DNA from: an uncultured Lachnospiraceae bacterium
Lineage (GTDB): Bacteria > Bacillota > Clostridia > Lachnospirales > Lachnospiraceae
Length of the DNA: 23,163 nucleotides
NCBI GenBank assembly: GCA_934292725.1
Contig: CAKQXY010000052.1
Span: 1 to 23,163, forward strand
Direction of reading: 5' to 3'
In this document: piece after piece, positions 15,638-21,271 of the stretch
How the letters are laid out: each line of letters begins with the position of its first letter
Numbering within the stretch: the stretch's first letter is position 1
Position numbers and translations under genes: made by a program
The notes under the pieces: generated by a model
Seen by the model: the letters and a program-made list of their open reading frames with translations, nothing else
Told to the model about the DNA's origin: nothing
The model's database searches: none

Positions 15638-15909
15638 AATGATTCCCCCTGACTCTGGCCTTTTTGCTCCTGATATTCCAGACTGTTCACACAGCCCTCC
15701 ACCTCAATGATCCCCTTGTCTAATGCCAGCTGCTTCATATGAAGACCATCACCACGTATCTCTAATGCCTTGTCTGTCGTATTGATTTGTATGATATGTT
15801 CGTCATACGCAATCACATCAGTTACACCGGTGATTTTTAGGCTCCTTCTGTGCTCTAAAATCAGACAGTGTTCGCGCTCAATATATTCCTGATCTTGATT
15901 TTGTTCCAA
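15616..15909 (-). CDS. yabP: Sporulation protein YabP
   Basis: Small protein of about 97 aa required for spore cortex/coat assembly, thought to act with YabQ in the mother cell. It contains the YabP/YqfC-like fold: REHCLILEHRRSLKITGVTDVIAYDEHIIQI, followed by ALEIRGDGLHMKQLALDKGIIEVEGCVNSLEY, where the G-x-L-x-I/L-x-x-L-x-L-x-x-G core is typical. The frame is open to TTG 15927, but TTG 15909 is preferred since AGGGGGT lies 7 nt before it. It overlaps yabQ by 22 nt, so translation is coupled. A sigma-E-like promoter lies 70-95 nt upstream, matching the sigma-E control of yabP in B. subtilis. Confidence 0.88.
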   Translation of the reverse strand: MEQNQDQEYIEREHCLILEHRRSLKITGVTDVIAYDEHIIQINTTDKALEIRGDGLHMKQLALDKGIIEVEGCVNSLEYQEQKGQSQGESFWKRLLR

Positions 15910-15936
15910 AAAAAGACCCCCTAACAATCGGATTTT

Positions 15937-15948
15937 CCGGTATACCGG
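15937..15948. repeat. Perfect 12-bp palindrome in the yabP leader
   Basis: CCGGTATACCGG is a perfect palindrome located between the proposed sigma-E promoter and the yabP start. It could be an operator or a short RNA hairpin near the ribosome-binding region; nothing further can be said. Confidence 0.4.
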
Positions 15949-15976
15949 TCTATTCCAATATATTAGGGAGCCGCTG

Positions 15977-16005
15977 ATATTATGCTATTGCTCTTAAATA
16001 TATTC
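15977..16005 (-). promoter_or_regulatory. Predicted sigma-E promoter for yabP-yabQ-divIC
   Basis: On the minus strand GAATATA (16005-15999) matches the sigma-E -35 consensus KMATATT at six of seven positions. CATAATAT (15984-15977) matches the -10 consensus CATACAHT at six of eight. The spacer is 14 nt, as expected. It overlaps the 3' end of rqcP. Confidence 0.55.
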
Positions 16006-16233
16006 AAACATTTCCTTTGCATCTTCCTTACGGATTGTCTCCTGCACACTCGTGATACGCACCTTAACTGTTTTATTACCAAAGGCGATCTCTATAACAT
16101 CTCCAACCTTCACGTCTGCGCTCGCTCTTGCCACTTTATCGTTAAGCATAACGCGTCCGCTGTCACAAGCTTCATTAGCTACCGTTCTGCGCTTAATGAT
16201 GCGAGATACTTTCAGATACTTATCTAAACGCAT
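15994..16233 (-). CDS. rqcP: S4-domain RNA-binding protein RqcP (YabO)
   Basis: Ribosome-associated quality control factor of 79 aa. With RqcH it keeps the P-site tRNA in place during alanine-tail synthesis on stalled 50S subunits. The whole protein is one S4 domain: MRLDKYLKVSRIIKRRTVANEACDSGRVMLND, then VKVGDVIEIAFGNKTVKVRI. This is the Hsp15/YabO pattern with the basic RIIKRR patch that binds rRNA. ATG 16233 is preceded by AAGGAG at 7 nt. It lies between hup and yabP, the conserved position in Firmicutes. The hup terminator upstream may attenuate but not fully block read-through, and I see no separate promoter. Confidence 0.93.
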   Translation of the reverse strand: MRLDKYLKVSRIIKRRTVANEACDSGRVMLNDKVARASADVKVGDVIEIAFGNKTVKVRITSVQETIRKEDAKEMFEYI

Positions 16234-16256
16234 ATCAATTCTCCTTTTATTTAGAT

Positions 16257-16300
16257 AAAATTCCCCCTACAACGCAAATTGCATTTTAGGGGGAATTTTT
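16257..16300 (-). terminator. Intrinsic terminator downstream of hup
   Basis: AAAATTCCCCCT (16257-16268) pairs with AGGGGGAATTTT (16288-16299), with a T-rich end on either strand and further AT pairing in the loop. On the minus strand it follows the HU gene and precedes rqcP. Confidence 0.8.
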
Positions 16301-16330
16301 GCACGTTTTTCGCTCAGATTTTAAAAATCA

Positions 16331-16606
16331 TTACGCGTTAATTGCATCCTTTAATGCCTTTCCAGCCTTAAACTTCGGGTTCTTAGATGCTGCGATAGTC
16401 ATGGTCTCACCACTTCTCGGGTTTCTTCCCTCTCTCTCTGGACGCTCTGCTACCTCAAAAGTTCCAAAGCCAACCAACTGCACCTTATCTCCTGCCTTTA
16501 ATGCACCTTCTACTACTGCTGTGAAAGCCTCAATTGCCTTCTCTGCGTCAACCTTCTTTAATCCAGCCTGCTCTGCAACTGCTGCTACTAACTCCTTCTT
16601 GTTCAT
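16331..16606 (-). CDS. hup: HU family DNA-binding protein
   Basis: Histone-like nucleoid protein of 91 aa that binds and bends DNA as a dimer. Sequence is a standard HU: MNKKELVAAVAEQAGLKKVDAEKAIEAF, the GDKVQLVGFGTFEV turn, then the arm segment with RNPRSGETMTIAASKNPKFKAGKALKDAI (about 55-87), including the Pro that intercalates into DNA. The frame is open 8 codons upstream, but ATG 16606 follows AAGGAGGAG at normal spacing and matches the family N-terminus exactly. It has its own promoter about 120 nt upstream and a terminator after it, so it is a monocistronic, presumably highly expressed gene. Confidence 0.96.
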   Translation of the reverse strand: MNKKELVAAVAEQAGLKKVDAEKAIEAFTAVVEGALKAGDKVQLVGFGTFEVAERPEREGRNPRSGETMTIAASKNPKFKAGKALKDAINA

Positions 16607-16728
16607 TTGAAACTCCTCCTTACATCTCACACGGTAAGACTAGCAAAATATCCTTTAGCTAAAACTGACTTTTGCTTTCTCTTACACGCTTTTTTCCTCA
16701 TTTTGCATATCTTTTTTAATGCTTTTTT

Positions 16729-16757
16729 ACTGTAACACACGTTATAAGGTTTTTCAA
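16729..16757 (-). promoter_or_regulatory. Promoter of hup
   Basis: Minus-strand TTGAAA (16757-16752) is followed after 17 nt by TACAGT (16734-16729). Initiation near 16722 gives a leader of about 115 nt before ATG 16606. The promoter starts just after the U-rich end of the structured RNA. Confidence 0.6.
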
Positions 16758-16765
16758 GTCCTAAA

Positions 16766-16992
16766 AGAAAAAAGTTATGCAACGGTTCACCTTAGGGGTA
16801 CAGTTCATGGTGCTATGTTACGAAAGCCCTTCGGTGTAATGGTTTCGTCGACGGACCAAACTCAGCAGGCTCCTGTTATACTCTTTCTTATCATACATTA
16901 CTTTGAAAGACCTGCTTCAAGTGTCCGTCTCGTGAAATCCATTCACCTTCGGGCTGTGCCATGAACTTTAATCTTCGGGGTGTCACCCCTCC
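16766..16992 (-). ncRNA. Probable structured noncoding RNA between spoVT and hup (raiA-motif candidate)
   Basis: This gene-free stretch folds into one long helix. Paired blocks (plus-strand positions) are 16802-16810 with 16959-16967 (9 bp), 16826-16829 with 16951-16954 (4 bp), 16833-16846 with 16934-16947 (two single-base bulges), 16850-16856 with 16923-16929 (7 bp), 16864-16869 with 16911-16916 (6 bp) and 16882-16887 with 16905-16910 (6 bp). A local hairpin, GGGGTGACACCCC, lies at the spoVT stop (16989-16977). AGGGGT/ACCCCT could also close the ends. Minus orientation is favoured: the internal loops then read GAA/GAA (sheared G-A type) and are purine-rich, and a U-rich tract (16776-16766) follows just before the hup promoter. 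Against this, two pairs next to the 9-bp block are G-U only on the plus strand. Size and complexity suit the raiA motif class, which is linked to sporulation, but I could not verify consensus residues. Confidence 0.6.
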
Positions 16993-17531
16993 ATCTGCTT
17001 TCCTAAGAAGGATGCGGCGCAGGCAGCTGCTTTATATTCTGTCTCGCTAAAATGAGTTTGATTTTCGCGGCTATATAAAATGACAGCACCTATGCAGTCT
17101 CCCTCGCAGCAAATCGGATAGATGGCCTGTGCACTGTAGCTGTCTTCGTCTCCGCTTATCAGTGGAATTGTCTTTTTATCTAATCCGGCCTGGATGCTGT
17201 TTTCGCGATTGATGATCATTTCTTCGAGCTGCCTACTTATTGTTTTTCCAAGGAGTTCTCTTTTTCCGCCGCCTGCCACCGCAATGATCTGGTCGCGGTC
17301 AGACACCGCTACCTTTTGATTCATGGTCTGCGCAACAGACTCCGCATATTGTTTTGCAAAGCTGCCCAACTCCATCATTGGAGAATATTTTTTTAAAATA
17401 ATCTGCCCTTCCCTGTCTGTAAAAATTTCAAGCGGTGTGCCTTCTGCAAGACGCATAGTTCTTCTGATTTCCTTTGGGATCACCAGTCGTCCAAGTTCAT
17501 CCACACGGCGCACAATTCCTGTTGCTTTCAT
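16983..17531 (-). CDS. spoVT: Stage V sporulation protein T
   Basis: Transcriptional regulator of 182 aa that tunes sigma-G-dependent genes in the forespore. The N-terminal AbrB-type swapped-hairpin domain is MKATGIVRRVDELGRLVIPKEIRRTMRLAEGTPLEIFTD (1-39). A GAF-like C-terminal domain follows (about 55-180), with the ending HFSETEYKAAACAASFLGKQMEG. Length agrees with B. subtilis SpoVT (178 aa). The frame opens 12 codons earlier, but ATG 17531 has AGGAGG 11 nt upstream and begins at the conserved N-terminus. The stop codon lies within the first hairpin of the downstream structured RNA, so mRNA end and RNA may be linked. A sigma-G-like promoter is proposed upstream. Confidence 0.95.
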   Translation of the reverse strand: MKATGIVRRVDELGRLVIPKEIRRTMRLAEGTPLEIFTDREGQIILKKYSPMMELGSFAKQYAESVAQTMNQKVAVSDRDQIIAVAGGGKRELLGKTISRQLEEMIINRENSIQAGLDKKTIPLISGDEDSYSAQAIYPICCEGDCIGAVILYSRENQTHFSETEYKAAACAASFLGKQMEG

Positions 17532-17598
17532 ATCTTCCAATTCCTCCTGATTTGTATTTCTAATCATTTTAACTATTCCATATTTTGCGTTGTATGGG

Positions 17599-17627
17599 TA
17601 GTATATGGAAAACAGGAAATTTTATAC
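17599..17627 (-). promoter_or_regulatory. Possible sigma-G-type promoter of spoVT
   Basis: On the minus strand GTATA (17627-17623) matches the -35 GHATR of sigma-F/G promoters. After 17 nt comes TATACTA (17605-17599), which fits CATNNTA except for the first base. Sigma-G control of spoVT is known in B. subtilis. The match is imperfect, and a sigma-A alternative cannot be ruled out. Confidence 0.35.
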
Positions 17628-17667
17628 GCAGCAAAAATTACATTGGGATTCATGCACTCTTACAAAA

Positions 17668-18306
17668 TTATTCTAGCAGATCCTCTGCCTTACAGCCGAG
17701 TACTCTAGCTAATGCAAACAAGTTACTTGCACTTGCTTTGTTTATGTCCTTTGCCCGCTGTTCATACTGCTGAATCATTCGTAGTGTTACTCCTGATTTT
17801 TCAGATAGCTCTTTTTGCGAAAGGCCAACTGCTTTGCGTACAGTCTGTAATTTTGTTGCTATGTTTTTACGTTTCAGTATAGAGTTTGCTACATCAACAA
17901 ACTTTTCCTCTGATGCTTCATGCAAAGTGGGATATAACTTATAAATCTCACTCATAGGCAGATATTCTTTTATTTCCTTAAAGCTTTTTCCTGTATTCCA
18001 TTGATAAAAAGCAAGTATCCAACCACACCAATATTCTGGTGAATAGTCATATTCAGTCTGTGGTGAAGGTAAATCCATGTTTTTCTTTGTACGATTCAAA
18101 ACCTCCCATACAAGTTCTGTTCCAGAAAGGCCTGATACAAACTTTGGAACACCGAGTGCAAATTGCTCTGCAATGCCACTTATAATAAACATATCAAGAA
18201 AATCATCCATAGTGATAGCCAAAACCGTTGCCGAATAATCAAAAGCTTCGCCAAGATTTCTCATCGCATCATTAAGGTAGATCTCATCGTAAGCGTGCAT
18301 CATCAC
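17668..18306 (-). CDS. XRE-family HTH protein, probable partner/antitoxin of the DUF3990-like gene
   Basis: Protein of 212 aa with a novel N-terminal part (1-148) and a C-terminal Cro/C1-type helix-turn-helix (about 152-211: IATKLQTVRKAVGLSQKELSEKSGVTLRMIQQYEQ ... NLFALARVLGCKAEDLLE). The N-terminal part has helical, acidic and aromatic stretches (AFYQWNTGKSFKEIKEYLP) and likely contacts the partner protein. The start is GTG 18306, with GGGAGG 9 nt upstream inside the preceding gene; ATG 18303 or 18300 are alternatives. It overlaps the DUF3990-like gene by 23 nt, so both are co-translated. The toxin-first order plus a DNA-binding partner suggests autoregulation through the tandem palindromes at the operon promoter. 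No terminator is visible downstream, so read-through into spoVT is possible. Antitoxin function is inference. Confidence 0.75.
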   Translation of the reverse strand: MMMHAYDEIYLNDAMRNLGEAFDYSATVLAITMDDFLDMFIISGIAEQFALGVPKFVSGLSGTELVWEVLNRTKKNMDLPSPQTEYDYSPEYWCGWILAFYQWNTGKSFKEIKEYLPMSEIYKLYPTLHEASEEKFVDVANSILKRKNIATKLQTVRKAVGLSQKELSEKSGVTLRMIQQYEQRAKDINKASASNLFALARVLGCKAEDLLE

Positions 18307-18961
18307 TTGTCATTCCCTCCCTGATAATATCTCGCATGTAAATGCCATTTAAATCTTCCTTTTCAAGTTCTGCAAAAAAAGCATTGCGAGCTTCATCATC
18401 TCTTATTTTTCTGCGAGCATAATAAATAGTATTATCTGCTAATTCAGCAGTTTTAAATTCAATCTGCTGAAATGCCTTTTCACTCTTTAAAACATACTGC
18501 TCACCGAGCTTACCAAGCCGCATTGCATAATTTAGCTGACTTAGAGATATTTCATTACTTATGAAGGCTCTTGCAAATGAAAAATAGGAATCATCCGCAC
18601 GATAACCAATGATTAAATCATATTTGCCTATGTCAATCAAAAAATGTTCCATTAGCCACTGAACACCTCTGCGCATAACTGGAGTCGTCACACGGAAGCG
18701 GCGATTTTCCATAAGCAGCGCAAGCCAATGAAGAATGGTGTATTTTTCTTCAGATAAATTAAGAATTTTCAAATCTATTAAATCAAGCTCATATTTGTTT
18801 GCAAAACCGTCAACGCCCTCATTACAAGCCCATTCCTTTGCAAGTTCTATATGTTCAGTACAATAAAAGCCCTGACCATAATCATTATAAACCTTACCTT
18901 TTCCAAAAATAGGCCTTTCAATTTTTTCATTTGAACCGTGATAGAGAATAATCTTACTCAT
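18284..18961 (-). CDS. DUF3990-like protein with ADP-ribosyltransferase-type fold, probable toxin
   Basis: Protein of 225 aa starting IILYHGSNEKIERPIFGKGKVYNDYGQGFYCTEHIELAKEWA. The YHGS motif (7-10) and the GQGFYCTE motif (29-36) are the first two signatures of DUF3990. This family belongs to the ADP-ribosyltransferase superfamily, where His8 and Tyr33 would contact NAD. A later GEQYVLKSEKA segment (153-163) may carry the catalytic-site Glu/Gln (Glu154-Gln155). No signal peptide or membrane segment is seen. Such proteins are often found beside small DNA-binding or DUF partner genes and are suspected intracellular toxins or effectors, though the target is not established. ATG 18961 follows AAGGAGG. 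Codon composition appears more AT-rich than the sporulation block, suggesting acquisition. Confidence 0.75.
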   Translation of the reverse strand: MSKIILYHGSNEKIERPIFGKGKVYNDYGQGFYCTEHIELAKEWACNEGVDGFANKYELDLIDLKILNLSEEKYTILHWLALLMENRRFRVTTPVMRRGVQWLMEHFLIDIGKYDLIIGYRADDSYFSFARAFISNEISLSQLNYAMRLGKLGEQYVLKSEKAFQQIEFKTAELADNTIYYARRKIRDDEARNAFFAELEKEDLNGIYMRDIIREGMTSDDARLR

Positions 18962-18980
18962 AATAGCCTCCTTGCAGTAT

Positions 18981-19006
18981 CTCTCAAGAGTTATCTCTTT
19001 ATAGAG
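18981..19006. promoter_or_regulatory. Tandem palindromic operator at the DUF3990/XRE promoter
   Basis: Two inverted repeats lie side by side: CTCTCAAGAG (18981-18990, CTCT/AGAG around CA with one end-mismatch) and CTCTTTATAGAG (18995-19006, CTCT/AGAG around 4 nt). TATCTCT also recurs as a direct repeat at 18978 and 18992. The right palindrome covers the -10 region, so a dimeric repressor bound here would block transcription. The XRE protein of the operon is the natural candidate. Confidence 0.5.
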
Positions 19007-19031
19007 TATCCCTCAAAATACATTTTGTCAA
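19003..19031 (-). promoter_or_regulatory. Promoter of the DUF3990/XRE operon
   Basis: A perfect TTGACA -35 (19031-19026) is followed after 17 nt by TACTCT (19008-19003), a weak -10 overlapping the palindromic operator. The leader would be about 35 nt. The -35 lies only 14 bp from the edge of the 231-bp repeat element. Confidence 0.5.
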
Positions 19032-19044
19032 CAGACAAATTTGT

Positions 19045-19275
19045 GGTGACCATGGGGACAGGGACGCTGGCTTGATTAGTGTCCCTGGTGGCTCAAGTTT
19101 GCGAATTTTTGTTCTTTGTTTCCTCAACTCTACTACATTCAAATAAAGACACAAAAAAAGCCTGAAAGCTCTTTTCTTGAACTTTCAGACTTTTTAATAT
19201 CATGATGTTTTTAGGGACACATATCGAGCCAGTAGTGACACATTTTGAGCCACTGTACCTGTCACCATGGTCACC
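19045..19275. repeat. 231-bp MITE/REP-like element with long terminal inverted repeats
   Basis: GGTGACCATGGGGACAGG (19045-19062) matches the reverse complement of 19258-19275 at 17 of 18 positions. Looser similarity extends inwards for about 50 bp on each side, with shared TGGCTCRA and GTGTCCCT words. Each arm also has internal hairpins, for example AGGGAC (19060-19065) with GTCCCT (19080-19085). No coding region is present. No clear target-site duplication was seen. The style (GGGACAGG / GTGTCCCT palindromic words) recalls REP-like repeats mobilised by IS200-type transposases, but that is inference. It fills almost the whole gap between the DUF3990 promoter and hxlR and contains a terminator at its centre. 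Confidence 0.6.
19154..19196 (-). terminator. Terminator downstream of hxlR inside the repeat element
   Basis: AAAGCCTGAAAG (19158-19169) pairs with CTTTCAGACTTT (19183-19194). On the minus strand all positions pair (one G-U) and seven T residues follow. On the plus strand one pair is a C-A mismatch, so it is better adapted to the minus strand, where it ends the hxlR transcript. Confidence 0.75.
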
Positions 19276-19284
19276 TGGGCTTTT

Positions 19285-19698
19285 TTATTTCTTGTCCACA
19301 ACAATTACTTCTTCTATTGCTTTTTCCAATATACATATAGAAGATGGTATTTTTCCGTTTTTATGTTCTTCACCCCATCTGCAAAAAACTTCTAATACCG
19401 GTGTTAGGGACTCTCCTAATTCGGAAAGGCTATACTCTACTTTAGGTGGAATTTGGTTGTATTCTTCTCGTATTATTAGTCCATCTTCTTCGAGCCCTTT
19501 TAATGCGGCTGTAAGAGAACGAAAGGTTGCCGTTTCCATAAGGCGTTTTAATTCATTGTAACGAGTAGGGCCATTAAGGTAAAGGCAATACAAAATAGGA
19601 AGTTTGTATTTCCCCTTTATCAACGACATTGTATGATAAAATCCAGTATTTTGTATGCCATGTTCTGCGAAAATCCGTTTCTGTTTTACTTCTTTCAT
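19285..19698 (-). CDS. HxlR-family winged-helix transcriptional regulator
   Basis: DNA-binding regulator of 137 aa. The HxlR core is clear: GFYHTMSLIKGKYKLPILYCLYLNGPTRYNELKRLM, then RSLTAALKGLEEDGLIIREEYNQIPPKVEYSLSELGESLTPVLEVFCRWGEEH. The near-universal N-terminal cysteine before the GGKW segment, used by redox or electrophile-sensing members, is not present at the usual place (the sequence is NTGFYHTMSLIKGKYK). The remaining cysteines are in the LYCLYL helix, the EVFCRW helix and the C-terminal SSICIL. ATG 19698 follows AGGAAGGA. It is transcribed divergently from the nitroreductase operon, the usual layout when an HxlR protein controls its neighbour. What it senses is unknown. Confidence 0.88.
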   Translation of the reverse strand: MKEVKQKRIFAEHGIQNTGFYHTMSLIKGKYKLPILYCLYLNGPTRYNELKRLMETATFRSLTAALKGLEEDGLIIREEYNQIPPKVEYSLSELGESLTPVLEVFCRWGEEHKNGKIPSSICILEKAIEEVIVVDKK

Positions 19699-19752
19699 TT
19701 TTATCCTTCCTATTCTATATTTAAGTAGTGTATATGCTGTAAAGGTGCGTAC

Positions 19753-19781
19753 TTGTTCTTATATCATCCTAATGATACAAT
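19753..19781 (+). promoter_or_regulatory. Promoter of the nitroreductase operon
   Basis: TTGTTC (19753-19758) and TACAAT (19776-19781) are separated by 17 nt and lie about 35 nt before the ATG at 19817. The divergent hxlR gene may use TTTACA ... TATAGA on the other strand. The shared gap (19699-19816) is where HxlR would be expected to bind. Confidence 0.6.
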
Positions 19782-19816
19782 GAATACATCGAAAAGTCAA
19801 ATGGAGGTATAAGCTC

Positions 19817-20344
19817 ATGGAAAAAAATAATGTACTGGAATTGATGAAAACCCGCAGAAGCATTAGAAAATTTAAGCCGGATATGATCCCTAATGAGATT
19901 ATTGAAAAAATTGTCACCGCAGGAACCTATGCTGCAACAGGTATGAATAAGCAATCCCCTATTATTATTGCAATAACGAATAAGGAGATACGGGATCGCT
20001 TTTCAAAACTTAACGCCGAAATTATGGGAACCAAAAGTGATCCTTTCTATGGTGCTCCAGTTGTTTTGATTGTATTAGCAGATAAGGATTGGGTTAATCG
20101 CGTTTACGATGGAAGTTTAGTTATGGGAAATCTCATGCTTGCGGCTCATTCGTTGGGAATTGGAAGCTGCTGGATACATCGGGCAAAAGAGGAGTTTGAA
20201 CGCCCTGAGGGGATAGAATTTCTACATTCTTTGGGTATTGATGGCGAATATGAAGGCATAGGCCATTGTGTACTTGGTTATATAGATGGTGCTTATCCGA
20301 GCGCACCGGCCCGCAAGAAAAATTGGGTATATCATGTAGACTAA
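19817..20344 (+). CDS. Nitroreductase family protein
   Basis: FMN-dependent oxidoreductase of 175 aa, predicted to reduce nitro compounds, quinones or similar electrophiles with NAD(P)H. The N-terminal MKTRRSIRKFKPDMIPNEIIEKIVTAGTYAATGMNKQSP is the classic nitroreductase start, with RRSIRKF binding the FMN phosphate and the Asn-x-Gln loop contacting the ring. The later LVMGNLMLAAHSLGIGSCWIHR and HCVLGY segments are the dimer-interface and C-terminal FMN motifs. At 175 aa it is a compact member. GGAGG lies 9 nt before the ATG. It is first in a six-gene plus-strand operon; the Fe-S flavoprotein gene follows after 18 nt. Confidence 0.92.
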   Translation: MEKNNVLELMKTRRSIRKFKPDMIPNEIIEKIVTAGTYAATGMNKQSPIIIAITNKEIRDRFSKLNAEIMGTKSDPFYGAPVVLIVLADKDWVNRVYDGSLVMGNLMLAAHSLGIGSCWIHRAKEEFERPEGIEFLHSLGIDGEYEGIGHCVLGYIDGAYPSAPARKKNWVYHVD

Positions 20345-20362
20345 ATAAGTGGAGATATAGAA

Positions 20363-20926
20363 ATGAAGATATTACTAATAAACGGCAGTCCTAACGCACA
20401 AGGCAACACTTTTAATTTATTAAGTTTTATTGATGAAGAATTAAAAAAGAATGGATTGGAAACGCAATGGATAAATATAGGTAAAAAAGCGGTACATGGT
20501 TGTATAGATTGCGGGCATTGTAAAACTGCCAAAAGATGTGTATTTGAAGATGATCTTTGTAACAACATTATAGAAGCAATCCTTCAAGCAGATGGCGTTA
20601 TTGTTGGTAGTCCTGTCTATTTTGCGAGTGCTAATGGAGCTCTTTGTGCTTTATTAGATCGCGTTTTTTATTCAACTTGTACTTGGCATCAAATGTTTGC
20701 AGGAAAATATGGCGCGGCTGTTGTCACTCGTTTCCGCTCTGGTGGAACAGCCGCATTAGAGCGTCTGCATAAGTATTTTCTATGTAGCCAAATGTCAATC
20801 ATATCTGCAAATGAATTTATGGCTTTTACAGAATTGAAAGCAAACGATGAATACAACTTAAATGCGTTAAAATCCCTTGCTTCTAATATGGCAAAAGCGG
20901 TGAAAAATAGTAGAAAGGACAAGTAA
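20363..20926 (+). CDS. Iron-sulfur flavoprotein / NADPH-dependent FMN reductase family
   Basis: Flavodoxin-fold protein of 187 aa. The FMN phosphate loop is LLINGSPNAQGNT (4-16), and VGSPVYFAS near 85 forms the second FMN contact. Between them GCIDCGHCKTAKRC contains Cys47, Cys50, Cys53 and Cys59, spaced CxxCxxCx5C. This is the compact motif that holds a 4Fe-4S cluster in archaeal-type iron-sulfur flavoproteins, so electron transfer from the cluster to FMN is likely. These proteins reduce oxygen species, quinones or unknown partners; the acceptor here is unknown. The ATG follows GTGGAGAT. It lies 18 nt after the nitroreductase and 1 nt before the next gene, so co-expression is near certain. 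Confidence 0.87.
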   Translation: MKILLINGSPNAQGNTFNLLSFIDEELKKNGLETQWINIGKKAVHGCIDCGHCKTAKRCVFEDDLCNNIIEAILQADGVIVGSPVYFASANGALCALLDRVFYSTCTWHQMFAGKYGAAVVTRFRSGGTAALERLHKYFLCSQMSIISANEFMAFTELKANDEYNLNALKSLASNMAKAVKNSRKDK

Positions 20927-20927
20927 A

Positions 20928-21269
20928 ATGACACATAAATGCAAAATTACAGTGCTAAAAAAAGAATGTTATAAAGAGCTTCAGCGCGAATATCTTGTAG
21001 ATCCTCAATCCGGTCCATGCCCTTTTTTCCATGAGGGGCAGCAATTCTTGATTGACGCTAAAAATTATGAGACTATGAATGACGGAAATTTTTGTATGGA
21101 GGCATGGGACGCTATCAACCGCTATGTTTACACAGCCATTCAAGGCGGCTCTATTATGAAAGGCTGGACAAATGATGACAGGCTAATGATTGCGTGCTGT
21201 AATGACGGGACACGCCCTGTTATATTTAAGATTGAGCGCATAGATTTACCTGATGAAACGGGGGAGTAA
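20928..21269 (+). CDS. TIGR04076-type small conserved protein
   Basis: Protein of 113 aa starting MTHKCKITVLKKECYKELQREYLVDPQSGPCPFFHEGQQF and containing NFCMEAWDAINRYVYTAIQGGSIMKGW. This is the pattern of the TIGR04076 family as I know it: a Cys-Lys-Ile start, Cys-Pro-Phe, Cys-x-Glu-Ala-Trp, and a Gly-Gly-x-x-x-x-Gly-Trp turn. Conserved cysteines at 5, 14, 31 and 56 suggest metal or redox chemistry, but the function is unknown. It starts 1 nt after the flavoprotein stop and ends 2 nt before the arginase-like gene. Its tight packing among flavoenzymes suggests that it works in the same redox process. Confidence 0.82.
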   Translation: MTHKCKITVLKKECYKELQREYLVDPQSGPCPFFHEGQQFLIDAKNYETMNDGNFCMEAWDAINRYVYTAIQGGSIMKGWTNDDRLMIACCNDGTRPVIFKIERIDLPDETGE

Positions 21270-21271
21270 AA

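Noticed and set aside
16719..16964. Plus-strand 81-aa open frame in the spoVT-hup gap
   Set aside because: It lies across the base-paired region and the hup promoter, has no Shine-Dalgarno and gives an unfamiliar peptide. Structured RNA explains the region better.
16766..16992. 6S RNA, tmRNA, RNase P, SRP RNA or T-box as identity of the structured RNA
   Set aside because: None of the tmRNA ends, the RNase P P4 core, the SRP tetraloop domain or the T-box AGGGTGG motif is present. 6S was considered because of the long rod shape, but the GC-rich paired arms and short internal loops do not show the large central bubble. raiA remains only a candidate.
19769..19954. Minus-strand 61-aa frame over the nitroreductase start
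   Set aside because: Overlaps the promoter and a solid gene on the other strand; no ribosome-binding site.
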